Origin: an uncultured Muribaculaceae bacterium
Lineage (GTDB): Bacteria > Bacteroidota > Bacteroidia > Bacteroidales > Muribaculaceae
DNA: 64,000 nucleotides
Direction: 5' to 3'
Assembly: GCA_910587425.1 (NCBI GenBank)
Contig: CAJUKU010000011.1
Coordinates: 4,501 to 68,500 of the forward strand
Positions 54,261 through 61,874 of the stretch are shown one piece after another. The position numbers were made by a program, and so were the translations under genes. Within the stretch, counting starts at the first letter, position 1; each line of letters begins with the position of its first letter. A model generated the notes under the pieces. The model did no database searches, was not told where the DNA came from, and saw only the letters and a list, made by a program, of their open reading frames with translations.

Positions 54261-55079
54261 ATGCAAAAGATAAGGAAATACAAGAACGTGGTCGAACGCT
54301 TCCTCTCCGGCGAGGGGGGACAGCGGTTCTTCAACATCGCCTATTCGCTCGGTGCCGCCGTGGTGATTCTCGGCGCGCTGTTCAAGATCCTGCACCTTTC
54401 GGGTGGCGACGTGCTCCTCTCCGTGGGCATGGGCACCGAGGTGCTGATGTTTGTCCTGACCGCTTTCGACCGTCCGCAGCCCGACCATTCGATGCCGTCG
54501 TTCATCACCGGTGGTGTCGTCGGAGCGGTTCCCGCAGGGGATGAGACTGCGGTTCCGGCATCTGAAGGCGCCGCTGTGCCGACTCCGGTATCGTCAGGCG
54601 CGGCAGGTGGCGGAACGGTGATAATAGCCGGTGGCGGCGGTGGTGCCGTCCCCGCAGCAGCAGCCGGAACAGTGGTTATGCCGCCGGTAGCCGGCGCTGT
54701 CGCTCAACCGCAGGTTCCCGCACTGGAAGGTGTCGAGGATATGACCGACGGTGTGCGCCGCCTCGGAGCCACTATCGAGGAATATGTCGGCAAGATGGAG
54801 GATCTCAACCGCTCGCTCGCGGGATTGAACGCCATATATGAGATGCAGCTCCGTGGAGCGTCAGCACAGATGGATTCTGCCGGAAGCGTGCGCGAGAGCA
54901 TGCGCCGTATGCAGCAGATGTGCGAGACTACGGCGGCAAACAGCGCCGAGTACAGCGAGGAGGCGCGCCGCCTGACGGAGAATATCCGCCATCTCAACCG
55001 TGTCTATGCCCGTATGCTCGAGGCTATGACCCACAATCCGCTTGCCGCGGCAATGCCGGTGGAGCCGGAAAAGAACTGA
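54261..55079 (+). CDS. porL: Type IX secretion motor protein PorL/GldL
   Basis: A 272-residue inner-membrane protein. Two hydrophobic helices lie at about residues 26-45 and 50-70 (FFNIAYSLGAAVVILGALFKILHLSGGDVLLSVGMGTEVLMFVLTAF read in parts), with the GldL-type polar residues that carry protons. A Gly/Ala/Val-rich linker (about 85-160) and a C-terminal coiled coil follow (RRLGATIEEYVGKMEDLNRSLAGLNAIYEMQ). With PorM it forms the proton-driven motor that energises secretion. It lies 15 bp after porK. Confidence 0.92.
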   Translation: MQKIRKYKNVVERFLSGEGGQRFFNIAYSLGAAVVILGALFKILHLSGGDVLLSVGMGTEVLMFVLTAFDRPQPDHSMPSFITGGVVGAVPAGDETAVPASEGAAVPTPVSSGAAGGGTVIIAGGGGGAVPAAAAGTVVMPPVAGAVAQPQVPALEGVEDMTDGVRRLGATIEEYVGKMEDLNRSLAGLNAIYEMQLRGASAQMDSAGSVRESMRRMQQMCETTAANSAEYSEEARRLTENIRHLNRVYARMLEAMTHNPLAAAMPVEPEKN

Positions 55080-55113
55080 TACAGAAAACTACAGAAACCA
55101 ACAGATCCTACTG

Positions 55114-56667
55114 ATGTCGCAATCACACAGCCGAATGTCGCCCCGACAGAAGATGATCAACCTGATGTATATCGTCCTGACGGCAATGCTCGCGCTCAAC
55201 GTGTCGAGCGATGTGCTCGACGGTTTCACCCAGGTTGAGGACGGTCTGTCGCGCACCAACACCAACGTGGCGATGCGCAACGACGCCGTGTTTGCCACAC
55301 TCCGCTCGGCATCGGAGGCGAATCCGGAGAAAGCGGGCAGGTGGCACGAGCGCGCGCAGCAGATCCGCTCGGCTGCCGCGGCTGTCAATGCTACTATCGA
55401 CTCGCTCAAATATGCGATCGTGCGCAAGGCTGACGGTGCCGACGGCGATCCCGCCAACATCGACAACCGCGAGAACCTTGAGGCATCGTCGGTGGTAATG
55501 CTCAATCCCGCCACACGCCGCGGAGAGCATCTGCGCGCCGAGATCGACGCCTACCGCGAGATGGTATCCGGCGCTGTAGCCGACAGTGTGAAGCGTGCCG
55601 GAATAGAATCGATGCTATCCACCGCACCGCGCCGCGAAAGCGGCATCGATGCGCTCCGCTCATGGGAGAGCGTGCGCTTCGAGAACCAGCCGGTGGTTGC
55701 CGCCGTAGCGCTGCTCACAAAGCTGCAGAGCGATGTGCTCTATGCCGAGGGCGAGGCGCTTTCGTCGCTCCTGCAGTCGGTCGACGCCGGCGATGTCCGC
55801 GTCAACTCCCTCCAGGCGTTCGTTATACCGGAGTCGCGCTTCGTCATGCGCGGTACCCCCTACTCAGCTGATATAGTCCTTGCGGCTGTCGATACTACCG
55901 CACGACCTGATATAACAATAGGTGGCACTGCGCTGCCGGCGGGACAATCGCACTACACAGTCGATACACGCTCAAGCGGCACATTCGACTACTCCGGATT
56001 TCTTGAACTGCGTGGCGCCGACGGCACTACCGCCCGCCATCCGTTCACCTCATCCTATACCGTCATAGAGCCGACAGCAACAGTCTCGGCAACCATGATG
56101 AACGTGCTTTATGCCGGCATTGACAATCCGCTCGACATAGCCGTGCCGGGCGTGGCACCTACCGATGTCACCGCCACGATGACCGGTGGCACGCTTACCC
56201 GCGCGGCAAACGGATGGACCGCACAGCCGGCGCAGGGTGCCGACAAGGCGGTGATTACCGTCACGGCGCGTACGCCCGGCGGTCAGAACATGACGGTAGC
56301 CACCACAGAGTTCAAGGTGCGGCGTCTGCCTGATCCTGCGGCATACATAAGCCTCGGTGACGAGCGCTTCCGTGGTGACCGCCCCGTGCCGAAGACCTCG
56401 CTCATCTCCGCCAAAGGAATCGGAGCGGCTATCGACGATGGCGTGCTCGACATAGATTTCCGTGTCGTAGGCTTCGAGACCGTGTTTTTCGACTCGATGG
56501 GTAATGCGTTGCCCGAAGTTTCGGACGGTGCGCAATTCTCGCGTCGTCAGCTCGACTCGTTCCGCCGCCTGTCGCGTGGCAAGCGGTTCTACATCTCCCG
56601 CATACGCGCCGTGGGTCCCGACGGCACCGAGCGCACCCTCAATCCACTTGAAGTTATCGTGAACTGA
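55114..56667 (+). CDS. porM: Type IX secretion motor protein PorM/GldM
   Basis: A 517-residue protein with one N-terminal TM helix (MINLMYIVLTAMLALNVSSDVLDGF, about residues 14-38) and a large periplasmic part made of the four GldM domains (D1 helical about 40-220, then beta domains). Segments such as FVIPESRFVMRGTPYSADIVLAAVD, SGTFDYSGFLELRG and MNVLYAGIDNPLDIAVPGV mark the D2-D3 regions. It spans the periplasm to contact the PorK/N ring. The frame opens at 55042 inside porL; the ATG at 55114 (MSQSHSRMSPRQKM) is the family start. Confidence 0.94.
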   Translation: MSQSHSRMSPRQKMINLMYIVLTAMLALNVSSDVLDGFTQVEDGLSRTNTNVAMRNDAVFATLRSASEANPEKAGRWHERAQQIRSAAAAVNATIDSLKYAIVRKADGADGDPANIDNRENLEASSVVMLNPATRRGEHLRAEIDAYREMVSGAVADSVKRAGIESMLSTAPRRESGIDALRSWESVRFENQPVVAAVALLTKLQSDVLYAEGEALSSLLQSVDAGDVRVNSLQAFVIPESRFVMRGTPYSADIVLAAVDTTARPDITIGGTALPAGQSHYTVDTRSSGTFDYSGFLELRGADGTTARHPFTSSYTVIEPTATVSATMMNVLYAGIDNPLDIAVPGVAPTDVTATMTGGTLTRAANGWTAQPAQGADKAVITVTARTPGGQNMTVATTEFKVRRLPDPAAYISLGDERFRGDRPVPKTSLISAKGIGAAIDDGVLDIDFRVVGFETVFFDSMGNALPEVSDGAQFSRRQLDSFRRLSRGKRFYISRIRAVGPDGTERTLNPLEVIVN

Positions 56668-56690
56668 TCACTCATCACATACGCAAAGCA

Positions 56691-57791
56691 ATGAAACGAA
56701 CACTCGCCATATTACTCCTCGCGGCCGCGGCTATCCTGCCTGCCGCAGCACAGCAGAGCACAAGCTCGGGCGTCAGCCGCCGTGCGGGCACCGACCGTAC
56801 GGAGCGCACATCGCATCGTGCGGCAAAAGCGCCGGTGAAAGCCGCCGCAACTACCGGCGCCGATGACGATGCCTCGCGCCTCGCATGGCAGAAGATCGTC
56901 TACCGCTCGCTCGACCTCACGAAGGCGGGAAATGCCGCGCTCTATTTCCCTGAGACGCCGTCGGCTGAAGGGGAGGAGAACATGTTCCGCATCATGATGC
57001 GGCTCATAGCCGACGGAACGCTGCCCGCTTACGAGTATCTTGACGGACATGAGGCTTTCGACGATGCGCACCGCATAAATGTAGCCGAGATGCTCGACCG
57101 CTTCCATATCCTCTATTCTACCGGAAAGGGGCACACGGAGCGCAATCCGGTCTATGTCGTCGAGACAGCCGATGTGCCTGCCGACGAGGTGCTGTCGTAC
57201 TACATCATCGAGTCGTGGGAGGTTGACCGCAACACCACGCGCATGTCTACCCGCGTGCGCGCCATCTGCCCGGTGCTTCACCGTGTGGGCGAGTTCGGGC
57301 AGGAAGCCGTGCGTTACCCGATGTTTTGGATGCGCTACGATGATCTGCGCCCCTATCTGCTGCAGCGCCCCATATTCACTGACGACGACAACAATCTCGC
57401 CACATCGACCTACGACGACTACTTCACCCTCAGTCTCTACGACGGTGAAATCTACAAGACGCGCAATCTCCGCAACAAGTCGATGATGCAGCTCTACCCC
57501 GATCCCGATGACCTTCAGCATGCCCGCGACAGCATAGACCGCCGCCTCAACACGTTTGAGGACGGACTGTGGGTGCCGTCGCTTGAGGAACTGGAGCGAC
57601 GCGCTCAGCTTGCCGAGAATAATGCCGCCGAAGCCGACAGCACGGCAGTAGGGGAGGAGCCTGCACGCCGCACGGCTAAGGCTGGGCGCGTGGCATCGGC
57701 ACGCAAAGCCGAGAAGCAGGCGAAGAAGAAGAAAAGCTCATCGCGAGTCAGCACCGGAGCCACCAGGAGCGTGCGCAACCGTAAGCGCTGA
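56691..57791 (+). CDS. porN: Type IX secretion protein PorN/GldN
   Basis: A 366-residue periplasmic protein with a signal peptide (to about residue 21). The GldN core is visible in WQKIVYRSLDLTKAGNAALYFPETP, FRIMMRLIADGTLPAYEYLDG, VLSYYIIESWEVDRNTTRMSTRVRAICPV and VRYPMFWMRYDDLRPYLL. PorN assembles with PorK into the ring under the outer membrane. The C-terminus is a long Ala/Lys/Arg-rich tail. It is the last gene of the operon and is followed by a shared terminator-like hairpin at 57818. Confidence 0.93.
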   Translation: MKRTLAILLLAAAAILPAAAQQSTSSGVSRRAGTDRTERTSHRAAKAPVKAAATTGADDDASRLAWQKIVYRSLDLTKAGNAALYFPETPSAEGEENMFRIMMRLIADGTLPAYEYLDGHEAFDDAHRINVAEMLDRFHILYSTGKGHTERNPVYVVETADVPADEVLSYYIIESWEVDRNTTRMSTRVRAICPVLHRVGEFGQEAVRYPMFWMRYDDLRPYLLQRPIFTDDDNNLATSTYDDYFTLSLYDGEIYKTRNLRNKSMMQLYPDPDDLQHARDSIDRRLNTFEDGLWVPSLEELERRAQLAENNAAEADSTAVGEEPARRTAKAGRVASARKAEKQAKKKKSSSRVSTGATRSVRNRKR

Positions 57792-57817
57792 CAGATCCTG
57801 CCGCGCCATAAAATATA

Positions 57818-57866
57818 ACCGGAGGCTGCTTCCGCATTTGCGGGCTTGCAGCCTCCGGTCTGTTTT
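57818..57866. terminator. Terminator hairpin between porN and the convergent kinase gene
   Basis: A 12-bp stem (57818-57829 with 57848-57859), with a further CCGCA/TGCGG pairing in the loop, is followed by CTGTTTTGT on the plus strand. It lies between two convergent stops and can serve the porT-porN operon, and perhaps both. Confidence 0.8.
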
Positions 57867-57884
57867 GTGTTACTTTCTGTGCTC

Positions 57885-58976
57885 TCAGGCGAACTGTGCG
57901 GCTATGAACTCACGCATCTCGGGAGTGTGTGCCTCGACGCTCTGAAGGAGCTTGAACTGTGCGCGTGTGCGCACAAGGTTGTGGTCGGGATACTGTATCT
58001 TATAGTATGTGTCGCCGTTGATGTAATCGGTCAGGAAACGCACAGCCTGCATGTAGGGGAAGAGTGCAGCGGCGTATGGCAGATTCTCGATTTCAAGCGG
58101 TGTGAGGAATCCGCGTGCCGATGAGAGGTAACCCTCGGTGAAAGCACGGAAGATATCCATGTTGAACTCCACGCGGTTCAGATCCTTGTCGTCCTCGGCG
58201 CCGGTGTTGGCTCCTGTGCGCAGGAAATCGCCGTAGTCGGAGAATATGAAGCTCGGCATTACGGTGTCGAGGTCGATCACGCACAGTATGCGTCCATCCT
58301 CGTCAAACATCATGTTGTTCACCTTCGTGTCGCAGTGGCAGATGCGTTTGGGCAGCTTTCCCTCGCGGTGCAGGCGCTCAGCCTTGCACATCTCCTCGGC
58401 GCGGCTCTCGAGCTCGTCGAGCAGCGGCTGCACCTCCTTTACGCGTCCCACGGGATCGGCGGCTACCGCATCGTGCAGCTGCTTGAGGCGGAACTCCATG
58501 TTGTGGAAGTCCGGAATGCTCTCTTTAAGCGTGTCGGGGATGTCGACGAGCGATGCCTGGAAGCGTCCGAAAGCCTCGCCGGCGAAACGCGATGATTCGG
58601 GGTTGACAGCCTCGAGTGTATGCGCGCGGGGAATGAACACCATCATGCGCCAGTAGGAGTCGCCATCGAAGTAATATGTGCGGTCGGTATTGTCGCGCAC
58701 AGGCAGGAAGCGAAGCACCTTTCGGTCAATATCATCCTCGCCCGCTGCCTCGAGTTTGCGGCGGATATGTGCCGTCACAGCCTGGATGTTGCGCTGAAGG
58801 GTCTCCACGTCGGTGAAGATGTTATGGTTGATGCGCTGCAGCACATAGTCGGGTGCAGTAGGCTCGGCGGTGCGTACGATGTAAGTGTCGTTGATCAGTC
58901 CGTTACCGAGCGGTTTCACGGTGTCGATTGTGCCCTCGGTTGCGAAATGGCTTACGATATCTTTGAAGTCTTTCAT
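57885..58976 (-). CDS. Aminoglycoside-phosphotransferase-fold sugar kinase, NahK-like
   Basis: A 363-residue kinase-like protein. The catalytic loop HCDTKVNN (H214, D216, N221) and the metal-binding IDLDTVMPS are of the APH type. The first 40 residues (VKPLGNGLINDTYIVRT) and SFIFSDYGDFLRTGANTGAEDD resemble N-acetylhexosamine 1-kinase NahK, which phosphorylates GlcNAc or GalNAc at C1. No signal peptide, so it acts in the cytoplasm. It is divergent from a GH109 gene that could supply GalNAc, which supports the HexNAc assignment (inference). Confidence 0.82.
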   Translation of the reverse strand: MKDFKDIVSHFATEGTIDTVKPLGNGLINDTYIVRTAEPTAPDYVLQRINHNIFTDVETLQRNIQAVTAHIRRKLEAAGEDDIDRKVLRFLPVRDNTDRTYYFDGDSYWRMMVFIPRAHTLEAVNPESSRFAGEAFGRFQASLVDIPDTLKESIPDFHNMEFRLKQLHDAVAADPVGRVKEVQPLLDELESRAEEMCKAERLHREGKLPKRICHCDTKVNNMMFDEDGRILCVIDLDTVMPSFIFSDYGDFLRTGANTGAEDDKDLNRVEFNMDIFRAFTEGYLSSARGFLTPLEIENLPYAAALFPYMQAVRFLTDYINGDTYYKIQYPDHNLVRTRAQFKLLQSVEAHTPEMREFIAAQFA

Positions 58977-59007
58977 GTAATAATGCTGGTAGGTTATTAA
59001 ATTTCCA

Positions 59008-59015
59008 CAAATTTA
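59008..59015 (-). promoter_or_regulatory. -7 element of the NahK-like kinase gene
   Basis: On the minus strand the sequence is TAAATTTG, a full consensus match, about 32 bp before the kinase ATG at 58976. No clear TTG was found at the -33 position. Confidence 0.5.
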
Positions 59016-59080
59016 GCGATATTTCCGCTATTATTCAGTGCTCGCGGTCGTAAAGTTATATTTTTCCGGAAAAAAATGAC

Positions 59081-59088
59081 TAACTTTG
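59081..59088 (+). promoter_or_regulatory. -7 element of the GH109 gene
   Basis: TAACTTTG, a full consensus match. It overlaps the first in-frame ATG (59076), showing that this ATG is not translated from this promoter and supporting the start at 59172 after a leader of about 75 nt. The -33 region holds only a T-run. Confidence 0.55.
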
Positions 59089-59171
59089 AGGCAAGTTTGC
59101 GGCTTCTGCGTATGATCTGCCGCATGTACCGTAGAAAAAACATAGAATCAAACATACTTAAATCAATCATT

Positions 59172-60836
59172 ATGAAACTGAACAACCTTTTTGGCGCGTT
59201 CATGCTCGGTGCAGCCCTCCTGACGGGCGCACAGACTGTTGCTGCGCAATCGTTGTCCCCCTCCACGAAGTGGCATTGGGACAAGGGTACAATTGTTGTC
59301 GATACACCTCAGCGTGAGGCAGGGCAGGAGAATGTGCTCGGTCTGACCGTTCCCAAGATGGACAAGGTGCGTGTCGCATTCGTAGGACTCGGAATGCGCG
59401 GTCCCGGTGCGGTAGAGCGTTTCACACACATCCCCGGTGTGGAGATCGTTGCTCTCTGCGACTATGAGCCCGCCCGCGCTGAGCGTTGCCAGAAGTACCT
59501 TAAGAATGCCGGACTCATGCCCGCCGCAGTTTATTCCGGCGAGAAAGGCTATGAGGAGCTTTGCAAGCGCGACGATATCGACCTCGTCTACGTAGCTACC
59601 GACTGGGATCACCACTTCCCCGTAGCTAAATGCGCGCTTGAGAATGGCAAGAACACCGCTATCGAGGTTCCCTCTGCTATGAACCTCGAGCAGTGCTGGG
59701 AGCTCATCAATCTTTCCGAGAAGAACCGCAAGCACTGCATGATCCTCGAGAACTGCTGCTACGACTGGTTTGAACTCGACGCTCTCAACATGGCTCAGCA
59801 GGGTGTGTTCGGCGAAGTGCTCCGCGCACAGGGTGCCTACATTCACAATCTCGATGATTTCTGGGGCTACTACTGGAGCAATCCCGAGACCGACCCCGAC
59901 AAACTTGGCTGGCGCATGAAATATAACATGGAGAACCGCGGCGACCTCTACGCCACTCACGGACTCGGTCCGGTGGCTCAGGTGCTCGACATTCACCGTG
60001 GCGACCGCTTCACAACCCTCACCGCTATGGACACCAAGAGCGTTCACGGTAAGGAGTATGTTGAGGCTAAGACCGGCAAGGAGTGCAAGGAGTACCGCAA
60101 CGGTGACCACACCACCACACTCATGCGCACCGCCAACGGCAAGGTCGTTGAGATCCAGCACAACGTGATGAATCCCCAGCCCTACAACCGTCTCTATCAG
60201 CTCACCGGCACCAAGGGCTTCGCTAACAAATACCCCACCGAAGGTCTTGCTATCGATGCTTCGCAGCTCAAGGCTACCGGCAATGCTCCTAAGGTAGATA
60301 ACCTCTCATCTCACGGCTTCATGCCCAAGGAGGAGATGCAGGCGCTCCGCGAGAAATACCGTCACCCCATCATCAAGAAATATGGTGAGATGGCTGAGAA
60401 GGTTGGCGGACACGGCGGCATGGACTTCTTCATGGATGCACGTATGGTTTACTGCCTCCAGAACGGTCTTCCCCTCGATATGGATGTATACGACCTCGCA
60501 GAGTGGTGCTCGCTCGGTGAGCTCGGCGCTCTCTCGATGGACAACAATTCAGCTGCCGTGACATTCCCCGATTTCACACGTGGTCACTGGAACGACGTGA
60601 AGGGCTACAAGCACGCATGGGCACCTGAGGCTGAGGAGAAAGCAACTGAGGAGAAAGCTGACGCATTCACCGCAGCACAGAAGAAGGTCGTTGCCGACAA
60701 CAACCTCTGGGCTCTCTACGACAAGGTGCAGCAGGCTGAGCCCAAGCAGCGCGCCAAGGCTCAGAAAGCCTACGACAAGGCTCTCGCCAAGGCTAAGGCA
60801 CAGCTCGCCAAAGCTACAACTACCAAGAAGAAATAA
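59172..60836 (+). CDS. Gfo/Idh/MocA-fold protein, GH109 family (alpha-N-acetylgalactosaminidase-like)
   Basis: A 554-residue exported protein: signal peptide (about 1-26), a Rossmann NAD-binding domain starting with VRVAFVGLGMRGPGAVERF at about residue 57, and the GH109 catalytic region with AIEVPSAMNLEQCWEL, ENCCYDWFE, NMAQQGVFGEVL, THGLGP and the characteristic GGHGGMD (residues 412-418). GH109 enzymes cleave alpha-GalNAc by a redox mechanism using tightly bound NAD. The last 70 or so residues are an Ala/Lys/Glu-rich tail that I do not associate with the family. It is divergent from a NahK-like kinase. Confidence 0.9.
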   Translation: MKLNNLFGAFMLGAALLTGAQTVAAQSLSPSTKWHWDKGTIVVDTPQREAGQENVLGLTVPKMDKVRVAFVGLGMRGPGAVERFTHIPGVEIVALCDYEPARAERCQKYLKNAGLMPAAVYSGEKGYEELCKRDDIDLVYVATDWDHHFPVAKCALENGKNTAIEVPSAMNLEQCWELINLSEKNRKHCMILENCCYDWFELDALNMAQQGVFGEVLRAQGAYIHNLDDFWGYYWSNPETDPDKLGWRMKYNMENRGDLYATHGLGPVAQVLDIHRGDRFTTLTAMDTKSVHGKEYVEAKTGKECKEYRNGDHTTTLMRTANGKVVEIQHNVMNPQPYNRLYQLTGTKGFANKYPTEGLAIDASQLKATGNAPKVDNLSSHGFMPKEEMQALREKYRHPIIKKYGEMAEKVGGHGGMDFFMDARMVYCLQNGLPLDMDVYDLAEWCSLGELGALSMDNNSAAVTFPDFTRGHWNDVKGYKHAWAPEAEEKATEEKADAFTAAQKKVVADNNLWALYDKVQQAEPKQRAKAQKAYDKALAKAKAQLAKATTTKKK

Positions 60837-60906
60837 TATCGGGCTGGTGATCATGTCTGTCGGCTGAATTTGCCGACAGATATCCCCCTCCCGGAATAAT
60901 ACAAAA

Positions 60907-60963
60907 CAAGACCTCCGCACATGTACGCCTGCAATGGCTGGATGTGCGGAGGTCTTGTTTTTA
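60907..60963 (+). terminator. Intrinsic terminator after the GH109 gene
   Basis: A 16-bp perfect stem (60907-60922 with 60942-60957) followed by TTTTT, 70 bp after the GH109 stop. The opposite strand has AAAACAAG before the stem, so it may also stop minus-strand transcripts from the small gene to the right. Confidence 0.88.
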
Positions 60964-61037
60964 ATGTCTTATTTTGCTGGCTGTCAGGAAAGCGAAGCGA
61001 GATATGAATGCTCGCTTATCCGCGTAATTACAGTTCA

Positions 61038-61196
61038 TTAATAGGCAATAACCATCATTTTTATCAAGGTGTCGTATGACCGCCTTATCTGCTCTCTTTT
61101 CTCGGCGGTCACCTTGGGTGGATTCTGCATGCGTTCTTCAAATCTGCGCGCGTCTGTGCCGTACAATATTGGGGTCTCTTTAATAGGTCTTGCCAT
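61038..61196 (-). CDS. Small conserved-looking protein, 52 residues
   Basis: A short minus-strand frame from the ATG at 61196 to TAA at 61038: MARPIKETPILYG at the N-terminus, then DARRFEERMQNPPKVT and AEKREQIRRSYDTLI, a charged helical body. The opening MARPIxETP(I/V)L resembles small Bacteroidales proteins of unknown role, some of which I recall next to toxin genes; that link is from memory only. There is no partner gene beside it here, so if it is an antitoxin it is an orphan. It is preceded by a shared hairpin at 61263. Confidence 0.6.
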   Translation of the reverse strand: MARPIKETPILYGTDARRFEERMQNPPKVTAEKREQIRRSYDTLIKMMVIAY

Positions 61197-61262
61197 AAAT
61201 AGATGCTTTTAGATTTCAAGAAGATATGAGATTTTCTTCACAAAGCATGAATTCTGTTGTAA

Positions 61263-61308
61263 AAAAGCGGCGTGCCACACAACCATAAACGGGTGGCACG
61301 CCGCTTTT
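61263..61308. terminator. Bidirectional terminator hairpin
   Basis: A 16-bp perfect stem (61263-61278 with 61293-61308) flanked by A and T runs on the two sides. It lies 25 bp after the stop of the carbonic-anhydrase-family gene on the minus strand, and should terminate that transcript. Confidence 0.88.
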
Positions 61309-61333
61309 GTGGTGTTATGCTCGTTGATTCCGG

Positions 61334-61870
61334 TCAGATCTCCGACGGGGCGTCAGGGTCGGTATACCATCGCGAGTACATGAGATAGTTGTGTGCGATG
61401 CGTTGGTTTATCTCGCGGCTCTGTGCCGGATCCACCGGCTTTACGAACTTAGCCGGGCAACCTGCCCAAAGCTCGTTGTCGCCGATCTTGGTGCGTGAGA
61501 GCACTACAGATCCTGCGGCTACAATCGCGCCTGATCCCACCTCGGCATCATCCATCACCACGGCGCCCATGCCTATGAGCGCCAGGTCGTGGATCTTTGC
61601 GCCATGTATCGTCACATTGTGACCGATGCTCACATCATCCCCGATCTCGATGGTCGATTTCTTATAGAGCGTGTGCAGCACAGATCCATCCTGGATATTC
61701 ACGCGGTTGCCTATCCTGATGGAGTTGACGTCGCCGCGGAGCACCGCATTGAACCATACGCTGCATCCGCTGCCCATCTTCACGTCGCCCACCACGGTGG
61801 CGTTCTCGGCAAGAAATGTATCCTCGCCGATCTCGGGAGTGAAACCTCTGAGGGGTATTATGAGAGCCAT
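61334..61870 (-). CDS. Gamma-carbonic-anhydrase family hexapeptide protein (YrdA-like)
   Basis: A 178-residue left-handed beta-helix protein. The hexapeptide repeats include WFNAVLRGDVNSIRIG, NIQDGSVLHTL, VSIGHNVTIHGAKI and LIGMGAVVMDDAEVG; three His residues (in VLHT and GHNVTIHG) sit where the trimer-interface zinc ligands of the gamma class lie. Many members are called carbonic anhydrases without proof of activity. The chosen ATG at 61870 (MALIIPLRGFTPEIGED) gives the family start; the frame extends 15 codons upstream into the peptidase gene. It lies 4 bp after that gene and should be co-transcribed. Confidence 0.92.
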   Translation of the reverse strand: MALIIPLRGFTPEIGEDTFLAENATVVGDVKMGSGCSVWFNAVLRGDVNSIRIGNRVNIQDGSVLHTLYKKSTIEIGDDVSIGHNVTIHGAKIHDLALIGMGAVVMDDAEVGSGAIVAAGSVVLSRTKIGDNELWAGCPAKFVKPVDPAQSREINQRIAHNYLMYSRWYTDPDAPSEI

Positions 61871-61874
61871 GGCG

